This document shows positions 38,198 through 48,044 of a stretch of DNA of 64,000 nucleotides, one piece after another (positions within the stretch are counted from its first letter, which is position 1; every line of letters starts with the position of its first letter). Both the position numbers and the translations under genes were made by a program. The notes under the pieces are model-generated. The model saw only the letters and a list, made by a program, of their open reading frames with translations, did not search any database and was not told where the DNA came from. The stretch comes from Streptomyces achromogenes (GTDB taxonomy: Bacteria; Actinomycetota; Actinomycetes; Streptomycetales; Streptomycetaceae), in assembly GCF_030816715.1 (NCBI RefSeq), contig NZ_JAUSYH010000001.1:992001-1056000 (forward strand), read 5' to 3'.

Positions 38198-38236
38198 ACG
38201 ATGAAACCCCCAGGTCGAAGACGTGGGGGTTTCATC
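38198..38236 (+). terminator. Rho-independent-like terminator after the tRNA fragment
   Basis: Perfect 14-base arms (CGATGAAACCCCCA, 38198-38211, with 38223-38236) and an 11-base loop. It directly follows the CCA of the tRNA fragment, the usual place for a tRNA gene terminator, which supports the tRNA origin. It may also end the minus-strand esterase transcript at 38279. Confidence 0.7.
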
Positions 38237-38278
38237 GTCACCTTCCAGAGGTCCGCCCCGGCCGAGACGCTCAGCGCG

Positions 38279-39841
38279 TCACTGGCGGCCGCTGCAGCGG
38301 AAGTTGGCGGCGTCGTTCGTGCTGCCGTGTCCGTCGTAGCGGGCTACGGCCGGCCACCGGCACAGTGGCCTGCTCATGGGCCCGTTCTCGGCACGCAGTG
38401 TGCTGGGGGCCTTGCCGTGTTCGACCCACTTCACCAGGGCCGCCAGTGGGTCGGCCGGGGCGGCGCCGGAGCCGCCCCTGCAGTGGCCCACGCCGGGGGC
38501 CGTGAAGAGGCGGGCGAACTGCTCGGTCTTCGCCCGGCCGCCCATGGCGGCGGTGACCTGCTCGTAGTACCTGATCGTTCCCTGGGAAGGGATCAGCTGG
38601 TCGGCCAGGCCGTGCCAGAGAAGCAGTTTGCCGCCGGCGCCACGGAAGGCGCTCAGGTCGGGGTCGTCCGTGCCGACCACGGGGCCCCACTCCTGACGGG
38701 AGCGGTCGAAGTAGTGGGTGAAGTCGGCCGTGGTCAGGCGGTGCCAGTCGAAAGACGGGTCCTTCGCCAGCCAGTAGGTGAACCAGCCCGACGCGAGGGG
38801 CGTCGGGACTCCGTCGCCGTTCGCGGTGGCGGCGAGTCTGGCGAACGAGGCGCCGGGCAGGATTCCGTACCACAAGCGGCGACCGTCCGGGCGTCGCGGC
38901 CCGTCCCAGATCTTTTTCACCACGGCCGCGTCCTTGGCCGTGATCGTGCCGCAGGGGGTCACGGTGCCGACCAGCGAGGTGGGGTTGAAGCGGCAGGTCC
39001 GGGGGTCCGCGATGACGCCGTCGGTCACACCGTCGCGACTGTCGCACGCTGCTGTGACCGCCTTGTTGACCGCGTCGAACTTGCACGAGGGCACGAAGTC
39101 GTCGAGCTCGTGCATCACGACTTGGGGCCACATCGCCGCGGGGAGGAACCGGTCCGCCTGGATCGCCGGCGCGCCGGCCAGGATGCCGTCGTAGTCGCGG
39201 GGCTGGACCTGCGCTTCCTGGAGACCTTCCCTGCCGCCGTTCGAGCAGCCGTTCCAGTACGAGTAGGTGGGCGACTTCCCGTAGAACGCCTGGGTGACGG
39301 CCTTGCCCTTGACAGTCGTCTCGTGCAGCGCACGCGAGATGAAGTCGTTGATCAGGGACGCGTTCATGCCGGTCGGGGACCAGGCCCACGAGGCGTCGCT
39401 GGAGTCGGCGGTATGACCGGAGTCGGAACCCGCGGCGGCGTAACCGGCCTTCGCCGCGCTCTCCGTGTCCGGGATGGAGCCGTCGAAGCCACCGCCTCCC
39501 ACCCCTTGGAAGCGCCCGTTCCAGGTGCCGACGGGCAGTGACACGCGCATGTGGATGTTCTGGGGAACCAGCAGTTCGACGTTGCAGATCACCGGAGTGG
39601 CGGTGGTCTGCGAGGCGCTGGTGACCGTCGTGCCGTCCGGAAAGCGCAGAGCCGTGAGGCTCTCGCAGGACCGGACCGGCCGGCCGGAGCCCACGGTGTC
39701 GGCTGCACTCGCCCCGTGGACCGGCATGGCGCAGAGCCCTGCCGCGAGGATCAGAGATCCTGAGATCGCGAGCCGGCGGCGGACGGGGCCTCGCGGGGAT
39801 GGTGCATGCTCGGCGTTGCCGGCTGAAGACTTCCACTTCAT
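38279..39841 (-). CDS. Secreted tannase/feruloyl esterase
   Basis: 520 residues from ATG 39841. A long N-terminal signal region (RRRLAISGSLILAAGLC) precedes the tannase/feruloyl esterase fold: nucleophile elbow NGCSNGGREG, the DYDGILAGAPA segment, Asp in HGLADQLIP and His in PGVGHCRGG, with Cys residues placed for the disulfide that joins the triad in this family. It should release ferulic, gallic or similar acids from plant esters outside the cell. The CoA ligase gene is upstream on the same strand, 48 bases away. Confidence 0.9.
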   Translation of the reverse strand: MKWKSSAGNAEHAPSPRGPVRRRLAISGSLILAAGLCAMPVHGASAADTVGSGRPVRSCESLTALRFPDGTTVTSASQTTATPVICNVELLVPQNIHMRVSLPVGTWNGRFQGVGGGGFDGSIPDTESAAKAGYAAAGSDSGHTADSSDASWAWSPTGMNASLINDFISRALHETTVKGKAVTQAFYGKSPTYSYWNGCSNGGREGLQEAQVQPRDYDGILAGAPAIQADRFLPAAMWPQVVMHELDDFVPSCKFDAVNKAVTAACDSRDGVTDGVIADPRTCRFNPTSLVGTVTPCGTITAKDAAVVKKIWDGPRRPDGRRLWYGILPGASFARLAATANGDGVPTPLASGWFTYWLAKDPSFDWHRLTTADFTHYFDRSRQEWGPVVGTDDPDLSAFRGAGGKLLLWHGLADQLIPSQGTIRYYEQVTAAMGGRAKTEQFARLFTAPGVGHCRGGSGAAPADPLAALVKWVEHGKAPSTLRAENGPMSRPLCRWPAVARYDGHGSTNDAANFRCSGRQ

Positions 39842-39888
39842 GCCCGCTCACCTCCCTCTTTCTTTCTTGGCTGGGCGGATGGGGCCGG

Positions 39889-41715
39889 TCAGCGGTCGGC
39901 CGGCTCGTGGATGTCGGAGGGGATCGGGCCGGCGTACAGTGCGGCGATGTCCGCGTCGTACTTCTCGGCGACCTTCTGCCGCTTGAGCTTCAAGGTGGCG
40001 GTGAGTTCATCGCTCGTCGCGTCCCAGTACGCGGGAATCACCCGGAAGCGCTTGACCTGCTCCACGCGTGCCAGCCGGCTGTTGCCCTCGGCCACCGCGG
40101 CTCGCAAGGCGTCGATCAGCAGGGGGTTGCGGGCCAGGGAGCGCGGGTCCGGCTGCAGCCCGTACTCGGCGGCGAAGGCCGCCGCGGCCTCGGCGTCCAG
40201 GACGAGCAGCGCGGTGATGTAGGGGCGGCTGTCGCCGATGGCCACAGCGGTGCCGATCAGGGGACTGGCGGTGGTGAGGGCCGTCTCGACCGTGACGGGC
40301 GAGATGTTCTTGCCCCCTTCGTTGATGATCAGGTCCTTCTTGCGGTCGACGATGGTCAGGTAGTCGTCCGCGTCGGACACGATGACGTCGCCGGTGTGGA
40401 ACCAGCCGTCTCGGTCGAAGGCTTCGCGGGTCCGGTCGGGGTCGTTGCGGTATCCCTTCGCCACCGACGGCCCCCGCACCAGGAGTTCGCCGTCGGCGGC
40501 CCGGCATGCTTCCAGGCCGGGCAGCAGCATGCCGATGGTGCCGAAGCGTGCCCGCGCGGGCGGGCTGACGGCACCGAAGCAGCTCAGCTCGGACATGCCC
40601 CAGCCCTCGCAGATGGGGACGCCGAGCGCCGCGAAGAATTCGAGGGTCGCCGGCGGCGTGGGGGCCGCGCCGGTCACCGCCCACCGCACCTGGTCCAGCC
40701 CCAGACGGGACCGCAGGGCGGACAGGACACCGGCGTCCGCCTCGGCATACGCGGCGGCGAGCTCGTCATCTACCGGCATGCCCGCCTGCAGCAGGCGCGT
40801 ACGCCTGAGGCCTGTCTCCAGCGCCGCCCCGACAGCCCCCCGCCGGGTCGTGTCCGGCTCGTTCTCGATACCGAGCTCCATGGCCTGCCTGATCTTGTTC
40901 CAGACCCTGGGAACAGCGCACCAGATCGTCGGCCGGCAGTCCGGCAGCGCCTTGCCGATCTCCTTGATGTCGGGCACCACCGTGACCTGCACACCGAAGA
41001 TCGCCTGTGCGTACAGACAGGTGAAGCGGTCGACGACATGCGCGGAAGGGAGGTAGGAGGTGGTCCGGTCGCCGAAGCGGAAGTCCAGTACTTGTGCCAC
41101 TCCCGCGGCCTGGGCGAGCACGTTGGCGTGCGTGATCTCGACGCCCTTCGATGGGCCGGTCGTGCCCGAGGTGTAGATCAGGGTGAGCACGTCGTCCGGC
41201 TGGACGGCCCGCCAGGCCGCGTCGAAGTCGAACGAGGTATTCGCCCGGCCTCGAGCGCGGAGGATTTCCAGGCTGAGGGTGCCTGCCGCCGGCTTCGCCT
41301 CTTCGCCGTCCACCAGGATGAGGTGCTCGAGGGCCACACCGGATTCTCGGACGACGGGGAGGTACTGGGTCTCGCACACCATCACCCTGCTTCCGGAATT
41401 GCGCAAGACGTGGGCGAGTTGGGCGGCCGGCAGGGTGTTGTAGACGGAGAACGGGATGGCGCCCAGATGCTGGGCCGCGAGGTCGACGGGGAAGAACTCG
41501 ACCCGGTTGGTCATCAGCAGTGCGACGGTGTCACCACGCCTGACTCCGAGCTCGGCCAGTCCGGCCGCCAGGAGGCGCACGTCCTCGGCGAGGGCCCGCC
41601 AGGTGACGGTGCGCGTCGCGCCCACGGTGCGCAGAGCCACCGTGTCGGGCGCGACGGCTGCCGTGCGCTGGAAGGCATCGCACAGCGTGGCGGGTATGGG
41701 GGTGAGGTCGGTCAT
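39889..41715 (-). CDS. AMP-forming acyl-CoA synthetase (FadD15/long-chain type)
   Basis: 608 residues. ANL-superfamily motifs: LIYTSGTTGPSKGVE (P-loop), GWGMSEL, DGWFHTGDV and DRKKDLIINEGGKNI. The overall layout is that of bacterial long-chain or bulky acyl-CoA synthetases. It adenylates a carboxylic acid and loads it on CoA. Position before a feruloyl esterase could mean the released acid is its substrate, but a fatty acid is equally possible. Confidence 0.88.
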   Translation of the reverse strand: MTDLTPIPATLCDAFQRTAAVAPDTVALRTVGATRTVTWRALAEDVRLLAAGLAELGVRRGDTVALLMTNRVEFFPVDLAAQHLGAIPFSVYNTLPAAQLAHVLRNSGSRVMVCETQYLPVVRESGVALEHLILVDGEEAKPAAGTLSLEILRARGRANTSFDFDAAWRAVQPDDVLTLIYTSGTTGPSKGVEITHANVLAQAAGVAQVLDFRFGDRTTSYLPSAHVVDRFTCLYAQAIFGVQVTVVPDIKEIGKALPDCRPTIWCAVPRVWNKIRQAMELGIENEPDTTRRGAVGAALETGLRRTRLLQAGMPVDDELAAAYAEADAGVLSALRSRLGLDQVRWAVTGAAPTPPATLEFFAALGVPICEGWGMSELSCFGAVSPPARARFGTIGMLLPGLEACRAADGELLVRGPSVAKGYRNDPDRTREAFDRDGWFHTGDVIVSDADDYLTIVDRKKDLIINEGGKNISPVTVETALTTASPLIGTAVAIGDSRPYITALLVLDAEAAAAFAAEYGLQPDPRSLARNPLLIDALRAAVAEGNSRLARVEQVKRFRVIPAYWDATSDELTATLKLKRQKVAEKYDADIAALYAGPIPSDIHEPADR

Positions 41716-41957
41716 CTGGCTCGGTTCCCGTCGATCGGCTCGTACCGGAACTCACACTCGACAGGCCCGACGCGCACCTGTACGGCGGCGCCGGCAAAGC
41801 CGCGGCGTGAGCGCTCGGGTTCGACGACGGCAACGCTAGGCATCCGTGGTGCGCAGGGCATCGGGCATGACACCCAACAAAGCGGCCGATGCGCTGTGAT
41901 CGGATCACACCGCCTTGGAGGGAAGTGATCGGGCCTCCACCGGTTGAGGTGATCGGG

Positions 41958-43199
41958 TCACCCCCCGGAGCCGCACCCGAACAGTTTGATCGCGATCAGC
42001 AACTGCTGGAGGTCGGTGAGTCTGCGCAGGTCGCACCCCGTCCGTTCCTCGACACGAGCCAGACGGTGATGTGCGGTGTTGATGTGGACACCGAGTCTCT
42101 GGGCTGCGGCCTTCACGTTCAGATCGCAGGCCGCGTACTCCTCCACGGTTCTGATCAGGATGCCGTCCGTCCGGGAGTCGTCGGTCACGAAGGTGCGGAG
42201 CGCCGCCGGCACGATCCGGGCAGCGGTCTCGTCCGCTCGGAGCGTCAGATAGTCGAGCACACTGAGATCGGACAGGCAGACAACACCACCCTCCGGCGGA
42301 AGAGTGCCCAGCGCGGAGACGGCCTCGTGGTACGCCTTCCCCAGGTCGATGACGGTGTCGTACCGCGTGCTGATGCCCACCGCCAGCCGTGTCCCCCGGT
42401 CGGCGAGCGTCCGCCAGGCCGTCCCCACGGGTTCCCCGGACACGCTTCCGACGCCGTCACGCAGGGCTCGTACGATCACGATCTCGTCCTGCCGCAGCAC
42501 GGTCAGCGCACGAGCCGGGTCGCCTGTGGCCTGCCCCAGAAGCGAGGCGGCGGAGCGAAGGCTGTAGGGGTCGTCGACGGGACCCGCGGGGACCGCGACC
42601 ACCACGGCGCACGCCGTGTCGGGATGCAGCCCGGCCTTCGTGGCCGCGGTCAGCCGTGGTCCCGGCGCCGGCTCCCGCCCCGCAATCAGGTCTTCGAGCA
42701 GGTCCCGGCGCACCCGGTCGCCTTCCACGGCCAGGAACTGCTCCTCGTCCAGATAAGCCCGGGCCGCGACCGTACTGCCCCGATTGATCAGTTCCATGAC
42801 GAGTCCGCACGCTTCCAGCGCGACGTCACGCCCGCCGGTCGTGTGCACCGCCCAGTCGGCGATCGCCTCCCACATCACGCGGTGCGCGATGCGTAGGGCA
42901 TGCATGAAGTCCACCAGGGGCATACCCTGCCGTGCCCGCCGCGCGGCATGCGGGCGGACGAACGCCACGTCGTCGTCCGTGACCGGACGGCGGCGGGCCA
43001 GGCTGTCGCTGAGCGCGTCGACCGCCTCCGTCACGTGGGCCACCACGTCGGCCAGCAGCGCTTTGTTCGCGAGGGCGGCGTAGCCGGGAATCTCTGTCCG
43101 CATGGCTTCCAGAGCCGCCTCGGCCAGCGACTGCCGCTGAGCGGCGATGATGTCGGCCACCTCGCTGAGGGCGGCCACCTGACCTGATCGGCGTATCAC
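41958..43199 (-). CDS. PucR-family transcriptional regulator
   Basis: 413 residues. N-terminal RsbR-like helical domain (PLVDFMHALRIAHRV), central GGDEF-like region, and the C-terminal HTH_30 (DLNVKAAAQRLGVHINTAHHRL). It is co-oriented 242 bases upstream of the acyl-CoA synthetase and likely activates that gene and the esterase. Confidence 0.88.
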   Translation of the reverse strand: MIRRSGQVAALSEVADIIAAQRQSLAEAALEAMRTEIPGYAALANKALLADVVAHVTEAVDALSDSLARRRPVTDDDVAFVRPHAARRARQGMPLVDFMHALRIAHRVMWEAIADWAVHTTGGRDVALEACGLVMELINRGSTVAARAYLDEEQFLAVEGDRVRRDLLEDLIAGREPAPGPRLTAATKAGLHPDTACAVVVAVPAGPVDDPYSLRSAASLLGQATGDPARALTVLRQDEIVIVRALRDGVGSVSGEPVGTAWRTLADRGTRLAVGISTRYDTVIDLGKAYHEAVSALGTLPPEGGVVCLSDLSVLDYLTLRADETAARIVPAALRTFVTDDSRTDGILIRTVEEYAACDLNVKAAAQRLGVHINTAHHRLARVEERTGCDLRRLTDLQQLLIAIKLFGCGSGG

Positions 43200-43805
43200 G
43201 GCCTCAGCCTAGGGGAGCCACGGCGCCACGGCGCTGGGAGATCACTGAGATGAACCGACGCCCGGCGAGGCCCGACGCCTTACGGGGAGCATGCCGACAG
43301 CGGCTCGCGCCTGGTCGACGAACGGATGCTGTAGCGGTTCACGGTGCCCAAGTCGCTGCGTGGCGACCTGACTCCTCGCGCGAACGGAGCCTGTCCAGGG
43401 TCACCATGCGGTCGTCGACCCTGCGGGAGGCGTGGAGCCAGCGGAGTTCGACCCGTCAACCGGCCGCACTGGCAGTCGGCATACCTCGCCTCGTAAGCGG
43501 CCGTACACCAGCTCACCACGATCACTGTCGCGCCGCCCCGGACGAGGAGATCCGGCAACGCCGGCTCGTCGGTGACCTCACATCCCCAACCGTGGCATCA
43601 CCTGCGTGATCAGCCGCATGGAAGGGCCGTTCTGGTGCTCCGATCGGAGCCGTCGACGGCAGACGCCTGCCCCCTCTCTGCTGCGATCGCAGTAGACGCA
43701 AGTGTCTGCGAACGGCCAATGACGAGAGACCGGAGAACTGCGAGTGTTCGAGTGGGCCGTGATCGTCGGCCCGCACGCATGCCAGTCCCCTGGAAAGGCT
43801 CGTCG
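43200..43805. other. No recognisable gene (about 600 bases)
   Basis: Overlapping short frames on both strands, none with a motif I recognise. Contains the promoter of the MMPL gene and probably decayed DNA. Confidence 0.45.
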
Positions 43806-46001
43806 ATGTCCCCTCTCGCCCGCTGGTGCCACCGGCACCGGCTCGCCGTCGTCCTGGTCTGGGTGGGCCTGTTGCTCGCTCTCGGCGCCGGAGTCGGTGC
43901 GGCCGGCAGCGCCTTCGGCAACAGCCCGACCTCGCAGGACACCGACTCGGCCAAGGCGACGGCACTGCTCCAGCAAGCCTCCAGCAGTGCGGCGGGCAAG
44001 AGCGGCCGGGTGGTCTGGCAGGTGAACGGCGGTGAGGTCACCGAGCCCGCCGCCAAGCAGGTGATGATCCGGACTCTGAAGGAGATAGCCGAGGCACCGG
44101 GCGTCGCCGAAGTGACCAGCCCCTACACACCGCTCGGCAAGGGGCAGATCAGCAAGGACGGCCAGACGGCCTACGCCTCGGTCGCGTTCGACCGGGAGGT
44201 GGAGGACGCCCAGGTCGACCACGTGAAGGAAATCGCCACCGGCCCGGAGTCGGGGACCCTGCACATCGCGCTGAACGGGCAGGCGTTCACCATCAACCCC
44301 GCTCCCAACCCGGTCGCCGACGTCATGGGCATCGTCCTCGCCTTCATCGTGCTGCTGTTCGTCTTCCGGGCCGTCTGGGTGGCGGCGCTGCCGATCATCA
44401 CAGCCATCGTCGGCGTCGGCACCTCCGCGGTCACGGTGATCCTGCTCAGCCACGTCATCACGCTCTCCGACACCACGCTCACCCTGGGTTCGCTGATCGG
44501 TCTGGGCGTGGGCATCGACTACGCGCTGTTCATCGTCAACCGGCACCGCACCAACCTCATGGCGGGCATGAGCGTCGCCGAATCGGCAGCCAAGGCCCTC
44601 AACACCTCCGGCCGGGCCGTGGTGTTCGCCGGGCTGACCGTCGTCATCGCGCTGCTGGGCATGCTCACCCTGAACGTCGGCATCATCAACGGCATGGCGA
44701 TCGGCGCGGCGATCACCGTCACACTGACCGTGCTGGCCGCCATCACCCTGCTCCCGGCGCTTCTCGGCATGATCGGCCCGCGCGTCCTCAGCCGCAAGCA
44801 GCGCCGCGAGATGTCCGGCTGGGCCCGGCCGCGCTCCGCGGGCCGGGCCGGGCTGTGGGGCCGGTGGGCCGAGCGGGTGCAGGCCAGGCCCAAGACGCTG
44901 GCCCTCGTCGCCCTGGCCGTGCTCGCAGCGCTCGCGCTGCCGACGCTGTCGCTGCGTCTGGGCGCGTCCGACGACGGCAACCTGCCGACGACCTCGACGA
45001 ACCGTCAGGCTTACGACATGATCGCCGACGGGTTCGGGCCCGGCTTCAACGGCCCGCTCGTCCTGGCGGTCCAGGCCCCCGACGCCGCCGGCAAGGCCGC
45101 CGAGAGGAAACTGGTCACCGCCCTCGAGAAGGTCGACGGAGTCGCCAGTGCCAACTCCGCGCCCATGAAGGACGGGCAGACCGTCGGGGTGGTCTCCGTC
45201 GTCCCGACGACCTCCCCACAGTCGGAGGCCACCTCCGACCTGATCCACCACCTGCGTGACGACGTGATCCCGCAAGCCGAACAGGGCACGTCGATGAAGG
45301 TCTACGTGGGAGGCGTCACCGCGAGCAACGACGACTTCGCCTCGGTCCTGATGGGCAAGCTGCCCGTCTTCGTGCTGGTGATCGCCGCGCTCGGCTTCCT
45401 GCTGCTGACCGTCGCCTTCCGCAGCCTGCTCATCCCGGCGGTCGGCGCACTGCTGAACATCCTCAGCATCGGAGTGGCCTTCGGCGCGATCGTGGTGGTC
45501 TTCCAGTACGGCTTCGGTGCCGGACTGCTCGGTCTCGGCGCCGGCGGACCGATCGAGTCGTTCGTGCCGATCCTGGTCGTCGGCATCATGTTCGGCCTCT
45601 CTATGGACTACCAGGTCTTCCTCGTCAGCCGCATGCGCGAGGAGTGGGCCCACACCGGCGACAGCCACCGCGCGGTCCGGGTCGGCCAGGCCGAGACCGG
45701 CAAGGTCATCGCCGTCGCGGCCACCATCATGGTCTGTGTCTTCGGCTCCTTCGTCTTCGGCGGCATGCGGGTCATCTCCGAGTTCGGCGTCAGCCTCGCA
45801 GTGGCGGTCGCTGTGGATGCCCTGCTGATCCGCATGATCGCCGTCCCCGCACTCATGCACCTGTGCGGACGGGCCAACTGGTGGCTGCCCCGCCGGCTGG
45901 ACAAGGCCTTGCCCAATGTGTCCGTGGAAGGCCCCGCCGACGAGCCCGCGCATCCGCTGTACGCCGTGCGGGAACCGGAGACCTCCGGCCTGGCCAACTG
46001 A
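43806..46001 (+). CDS. MMPL/RND-family membrane transporter
   Basis: 731 residues from ATG 43806; frames upstream of this lack similarity. Twelve predicted membrane spans in two repeats, each with a large outer loop: span 1 at VVLVWVGLLLAL, GLGVGIDYALFIVNRHR and GLSMDYQVFLVSRMREEW, the last two being the proton-relay Asp motifs of MMPL proteins. It exports lipids or hydrophobic compounds. A two-component system follows after a strong terminator. Confidence 0.93.
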   Translation: MSPLARWCHRHRLAVVLVWVGLLLALGAGVGAAGSAFGNSPTSQDTDSAKATALLQQASSSAAGKSGRVVWQVNGGEVTEPAAKQVMIRTLKEIAEAPGVAEVTSPYTPLGKGQISKDGQTAYASVAFDREVEDAQVDHVKEIATGPESGTLHIALNGQAFTINPAPNPVADVMGIVLAFIVLLFVFRAVWVAALPIITAIVGVGTSAVTVILLSHVITLSDTTLTLGSLIGLGVGIDYALFIVNRHRTNLMAGMSVAESAAKALNTSGRAVVFAGLTVVIALLGMLTLNVGIINGMAIGAAITVTLTVLAAITLLPALLGMIGPRVLSRKQRREMSGWARPRSAGRAGLWGRWAERVQARPKTLALVALAVLAALALPTLSLRLGASDDGNLPTTSTNRQAYDMIADGFGPGFNGPLVLAVQAPDAAGKAAERKLVTALEKVDGVASANSAPMKDGQTVGVVSVVPTTSPQSEATSDLIHHLRDDVIPQAEQGTSMKVYVGGVTASNDDFASVLMGKLPVFVLVIAALGFLLLTVAFRSLLIPAVGALLNILSIGVAFGAIVVVFQYGFGAGLLGLGAGGPIESFVPILVVGIMFGLSMDYQVFLVSRMREEWAHTGDSHRAVRVGQAETGKVIAVAATIMVCVFGSFVFGGMRVISEFGVSLAVAVAVDALLIRMIAVPALMHLCGRANWWLPRRLDKALPNVSVEGPADEPAHPLYAVREPETSGLAN

Positions 46002-46033
46002 CCGTCACCATCGACGGGCGGACATCGCACGCG

Positions 46034-46072
46034 GGCCGGTGGAAGGCGGGGGGACCTCGCCTTCCACCGGCC
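46034..46072 (+). terminator. Terminator after the MMPL gene
   Basis: Perfect 15-base arms (GGCCGGTGGAAGGCG, 46034-46048, with 46058-46072), 9-base loop, ending 21 bases before the kinase start. It separates the two transcripts or attenuates read-through. Confidence 0.7.
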
Positions 46073-46093
46073 GGCGCTGCTTAGAGTGAGGGA

Positions 46094-47275
46094 ATGGAAC
46101 TGCCCATGGTGTGGCGACAGTGGCTGGCCCGTCATGACCGGATCAAAGACGCGCTGCCGGCGGTACCGCTGATCGTGATCGCCGCGGCGGCGACCGCCGC
46201 CGTCGGCAAGGGCTGGCAGGAGCCTCGTTGGCACGAGGTCGTGTGGACGACGCTGTCGTGCGTGCCGCTGGCCTTCCGAAGCCGCTGGCCCCTGGGCGTC
46301 GCCCTCTTCACCCTTGCGGGTGACCTCACGCTGATGGCCGTCGCCTCACACATCTCGCCGGCCCCGGGAGCAAGCCTGATCGCCCTGTACACCCTCGCCT
46401 TCCTCAGCAGCCGACGCACCGCGTGGACGGTCGGGGTGGCCTCGGCCGTGGCGATCAACGGTGTCTACGCCGCCACTCACTCCGAGTCCCTGGTGGCGGG
46501 GGCCAGTCTGTTGCGGTTGGACTTCGCGATCGCGGCCACCGCGCTCGGCCGCACCGTCCGCAGCCGCCGTGAGAACCTCGCGGCGGCCAGGGAACGCGTG
46601 GAACACGCCGAACGCACCCGGGAGGAAGAGGCCCGGCGCCGGGTCACCGAGGAACGCGTGCGTATCGCGCGCGATCTGCACGATGTCGTCGCCCACCACA
46701 TCACCCTGGTCAACGCCCAGGCCGGTGTGGCGCACCATCTCATGCGCGCCAACCCCGACCAGGCCTACGAGGCGCTCGCCCACATCAAGGACAACAGCCG
46801 AGCCGCCCTCGACGAACTGCGTGCCACCGTCGGCCTGTTGCGCCAGCCCGACGACGCACCGGGCTCGCGGGCCCCCATCCCGCGCCTGGCCGATCTCGAC
46901 GCCCTCGTCACCGGCTTCGAGGCGAGCGGCCTGTCCGTGTCGGTGACCCGCACGGGCGGCCCCTCGCCGCTGGCGCCCGCAACCGACCTGACCGCCTACC
47001 GCATCATCCAGGAAGCCCTCACCAACACCCACAAGCACGCGTCCACGTCCTCGGCCTCGGTGGTCCTGGAGTATGGCGTGCACTCACTCCGGGTCACGGT
47101 GACGGATGACGGACGCCCGGGCGCGCCGAAGGGCGCGGGCACCGGCCACGGACTGATCGGCATGCACGAGCGGGCCACCGCCATCGGCGGTACCGTCACC
47201 GCCGGCCCGCGTTCCGAAGGCGGCTTCCAGGTCGTAGCCGAGTTGCCGGTCTCGCTCTCTCCCGCACCTGCCTGA
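46094..47275 (+). CDS. Two-component sensor histidine kinase (NarL/DesK type)
   Basis: 393 residues. Five or so membrane spans in residues 20-155, a coiled coil, then HisKA_3 with phospho-accepting His in ARDLHDVVAHH and a HATPase domain (EALTNTHKHA, GTGHGLIGMHERA). Pairs with the response regulator 23 bases downstream. Confidence 0.92.
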   Translation: MELPMVWRQWLARHDRIKDALPAVPLIVIAAAATAAVGKGWQEPRWHEVVWTTLSCVPLAFRSRWPLGVALFTLAGDLTLMAVASHISPAPGASLIALYTLAFLSSRRTAWTVGVASAVAINGVYAATHSESLVAGASLLRLDFAIAATALGRTVRSRRENLAAARERVEHAERTREEEARRRVTEERVRIARDLHDVVAHHITLVNAQAGVAHHLMRANPDQAYEALAHIKDNSRAALDELRATVGLLRQPDDAPGSRAPIPRLADLDALVTGFEASGLSVSVTRTGGPSPLAPATDLTAYRIIQEALTNTHKHASTSSASVVLEYGVHSLRVTVTDDGRPGAPKGAGTGHGLIGMHERATAIGGTVTAGPRSEGGFQVVAELPVSLSPAPA

Positions 47276-47298
47276 CACCCCGTGAGGAAACACCGCAC

Positions 47299-47976
47299 AT
47301 GACCATTCGCGTCCTGCTCGCCGACGACCAGGCTCTGCTCCGCGGCACCTTCCGGCTGCTCATCAGCGCACAACCGGACATGGAGGTCGTCGCGGAGGCC
47401 TCCGACGGGCGGGAGGCAGCCCGACTGGCCCGGTCCGAGCGCGCCGACGTGGTGGTGATGGACATCCGGATGCCCGAGGTCGACGGCATCGAGGCAACCC
47501 GGCTGATCGCCCAGGACGAGGACCTGGCCGGGGTCAAGGTCCTCGTCCTCACCACCTTCGAGGAGGACGACCTGGTCATCGAGGCCCTCCGGGCAGGCGC
47601 GAGCGGATTCCTGGGCAAGGGAGTCGAACCGGCGCAACTGCTCGACGCCGTCCGCCTGGTGGCCGGCGGAGAGGCGCTTCTCTCCCCGGCAGCCACCAAG
47701 GGCCTGATCTCCCGGGTTCTCTCCCAGCCCTCACCCGGCGACCTCGTCGACCCCCGTCGCCTGGCCATGCTGACTCCCCGGGAGCGGGAGGTACTGGCAC
47801 TGGTGGGCACCGGCCTGGCCAACGACGAGATCGCCGAACGCCTCTTCGTCACCCCGGTCACCGTCAAGACGCACGCCAACCGTGCCATGGCCAAGCTCGG
47901 CGCCCGCGACCGCGCCCAGCTCGTCGTCATCGCCTACGAGACCGGCCTGGTACGCGCGGGAGAACGACAGGGCTGA
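47299..47976 (+). CDS. NarL-family response regulator
   Basis: 225 residues. Receiver domain with phospho-acceptor D55 in VVMDIRMPE, Thr in LTTFEEDD and Lys in GKGVEP; C-terminal LuxR-type helix-turn-helix (LTPREREVLALVGTGLAN). Partner of the kinase at 46094; likely controls the MMPL transporter next door. Confidence 0.93.
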   Translation: MTIRVLLADDQALLRGTFRLLISAQPDMEVVAEASDGREAARLARSERADVVVMDIRMPEVDGIEATRLIAQDEDLAGVKVLVLTTFEEDDLVIEALRAGASGFLGKGVEPAQLLDAVRLVAGGEALLSPAATKGLISRVLSQPSPGDLVDPRRLAMLTPREREVLALVGTGLANDEIAERLFVTPVTVKTHANRAMAKLGARDRAQLVVIAYETGLVRAGERQG

Positions 47977-48002
47977 GGCACCGGACGGCCACGACCGGTG
48001 CC
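47977..48002. terminator. Hairpin between convergent genes
   Basis: 8-base perfect arms (GGCACCGG / CCGGTGCC) one base after the regulator stop, facing the minus-strand amidohydrolase; probably bidirectional. Confidence 0.45.
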
Positions 48003-48044
48003 CGGGTCTCCCGGGGAACACGCGGGAGGGACGCGCCGTCGGCC

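Noticed and set aside
43578..45953. 791-codon open frame antisense to the MMPL gene
   Set aside because: Asp/His/Gly-rich composition typical of the antisense of a GC-rich gene, no domain, and the plus-strand MMPL protein is unmistakable.
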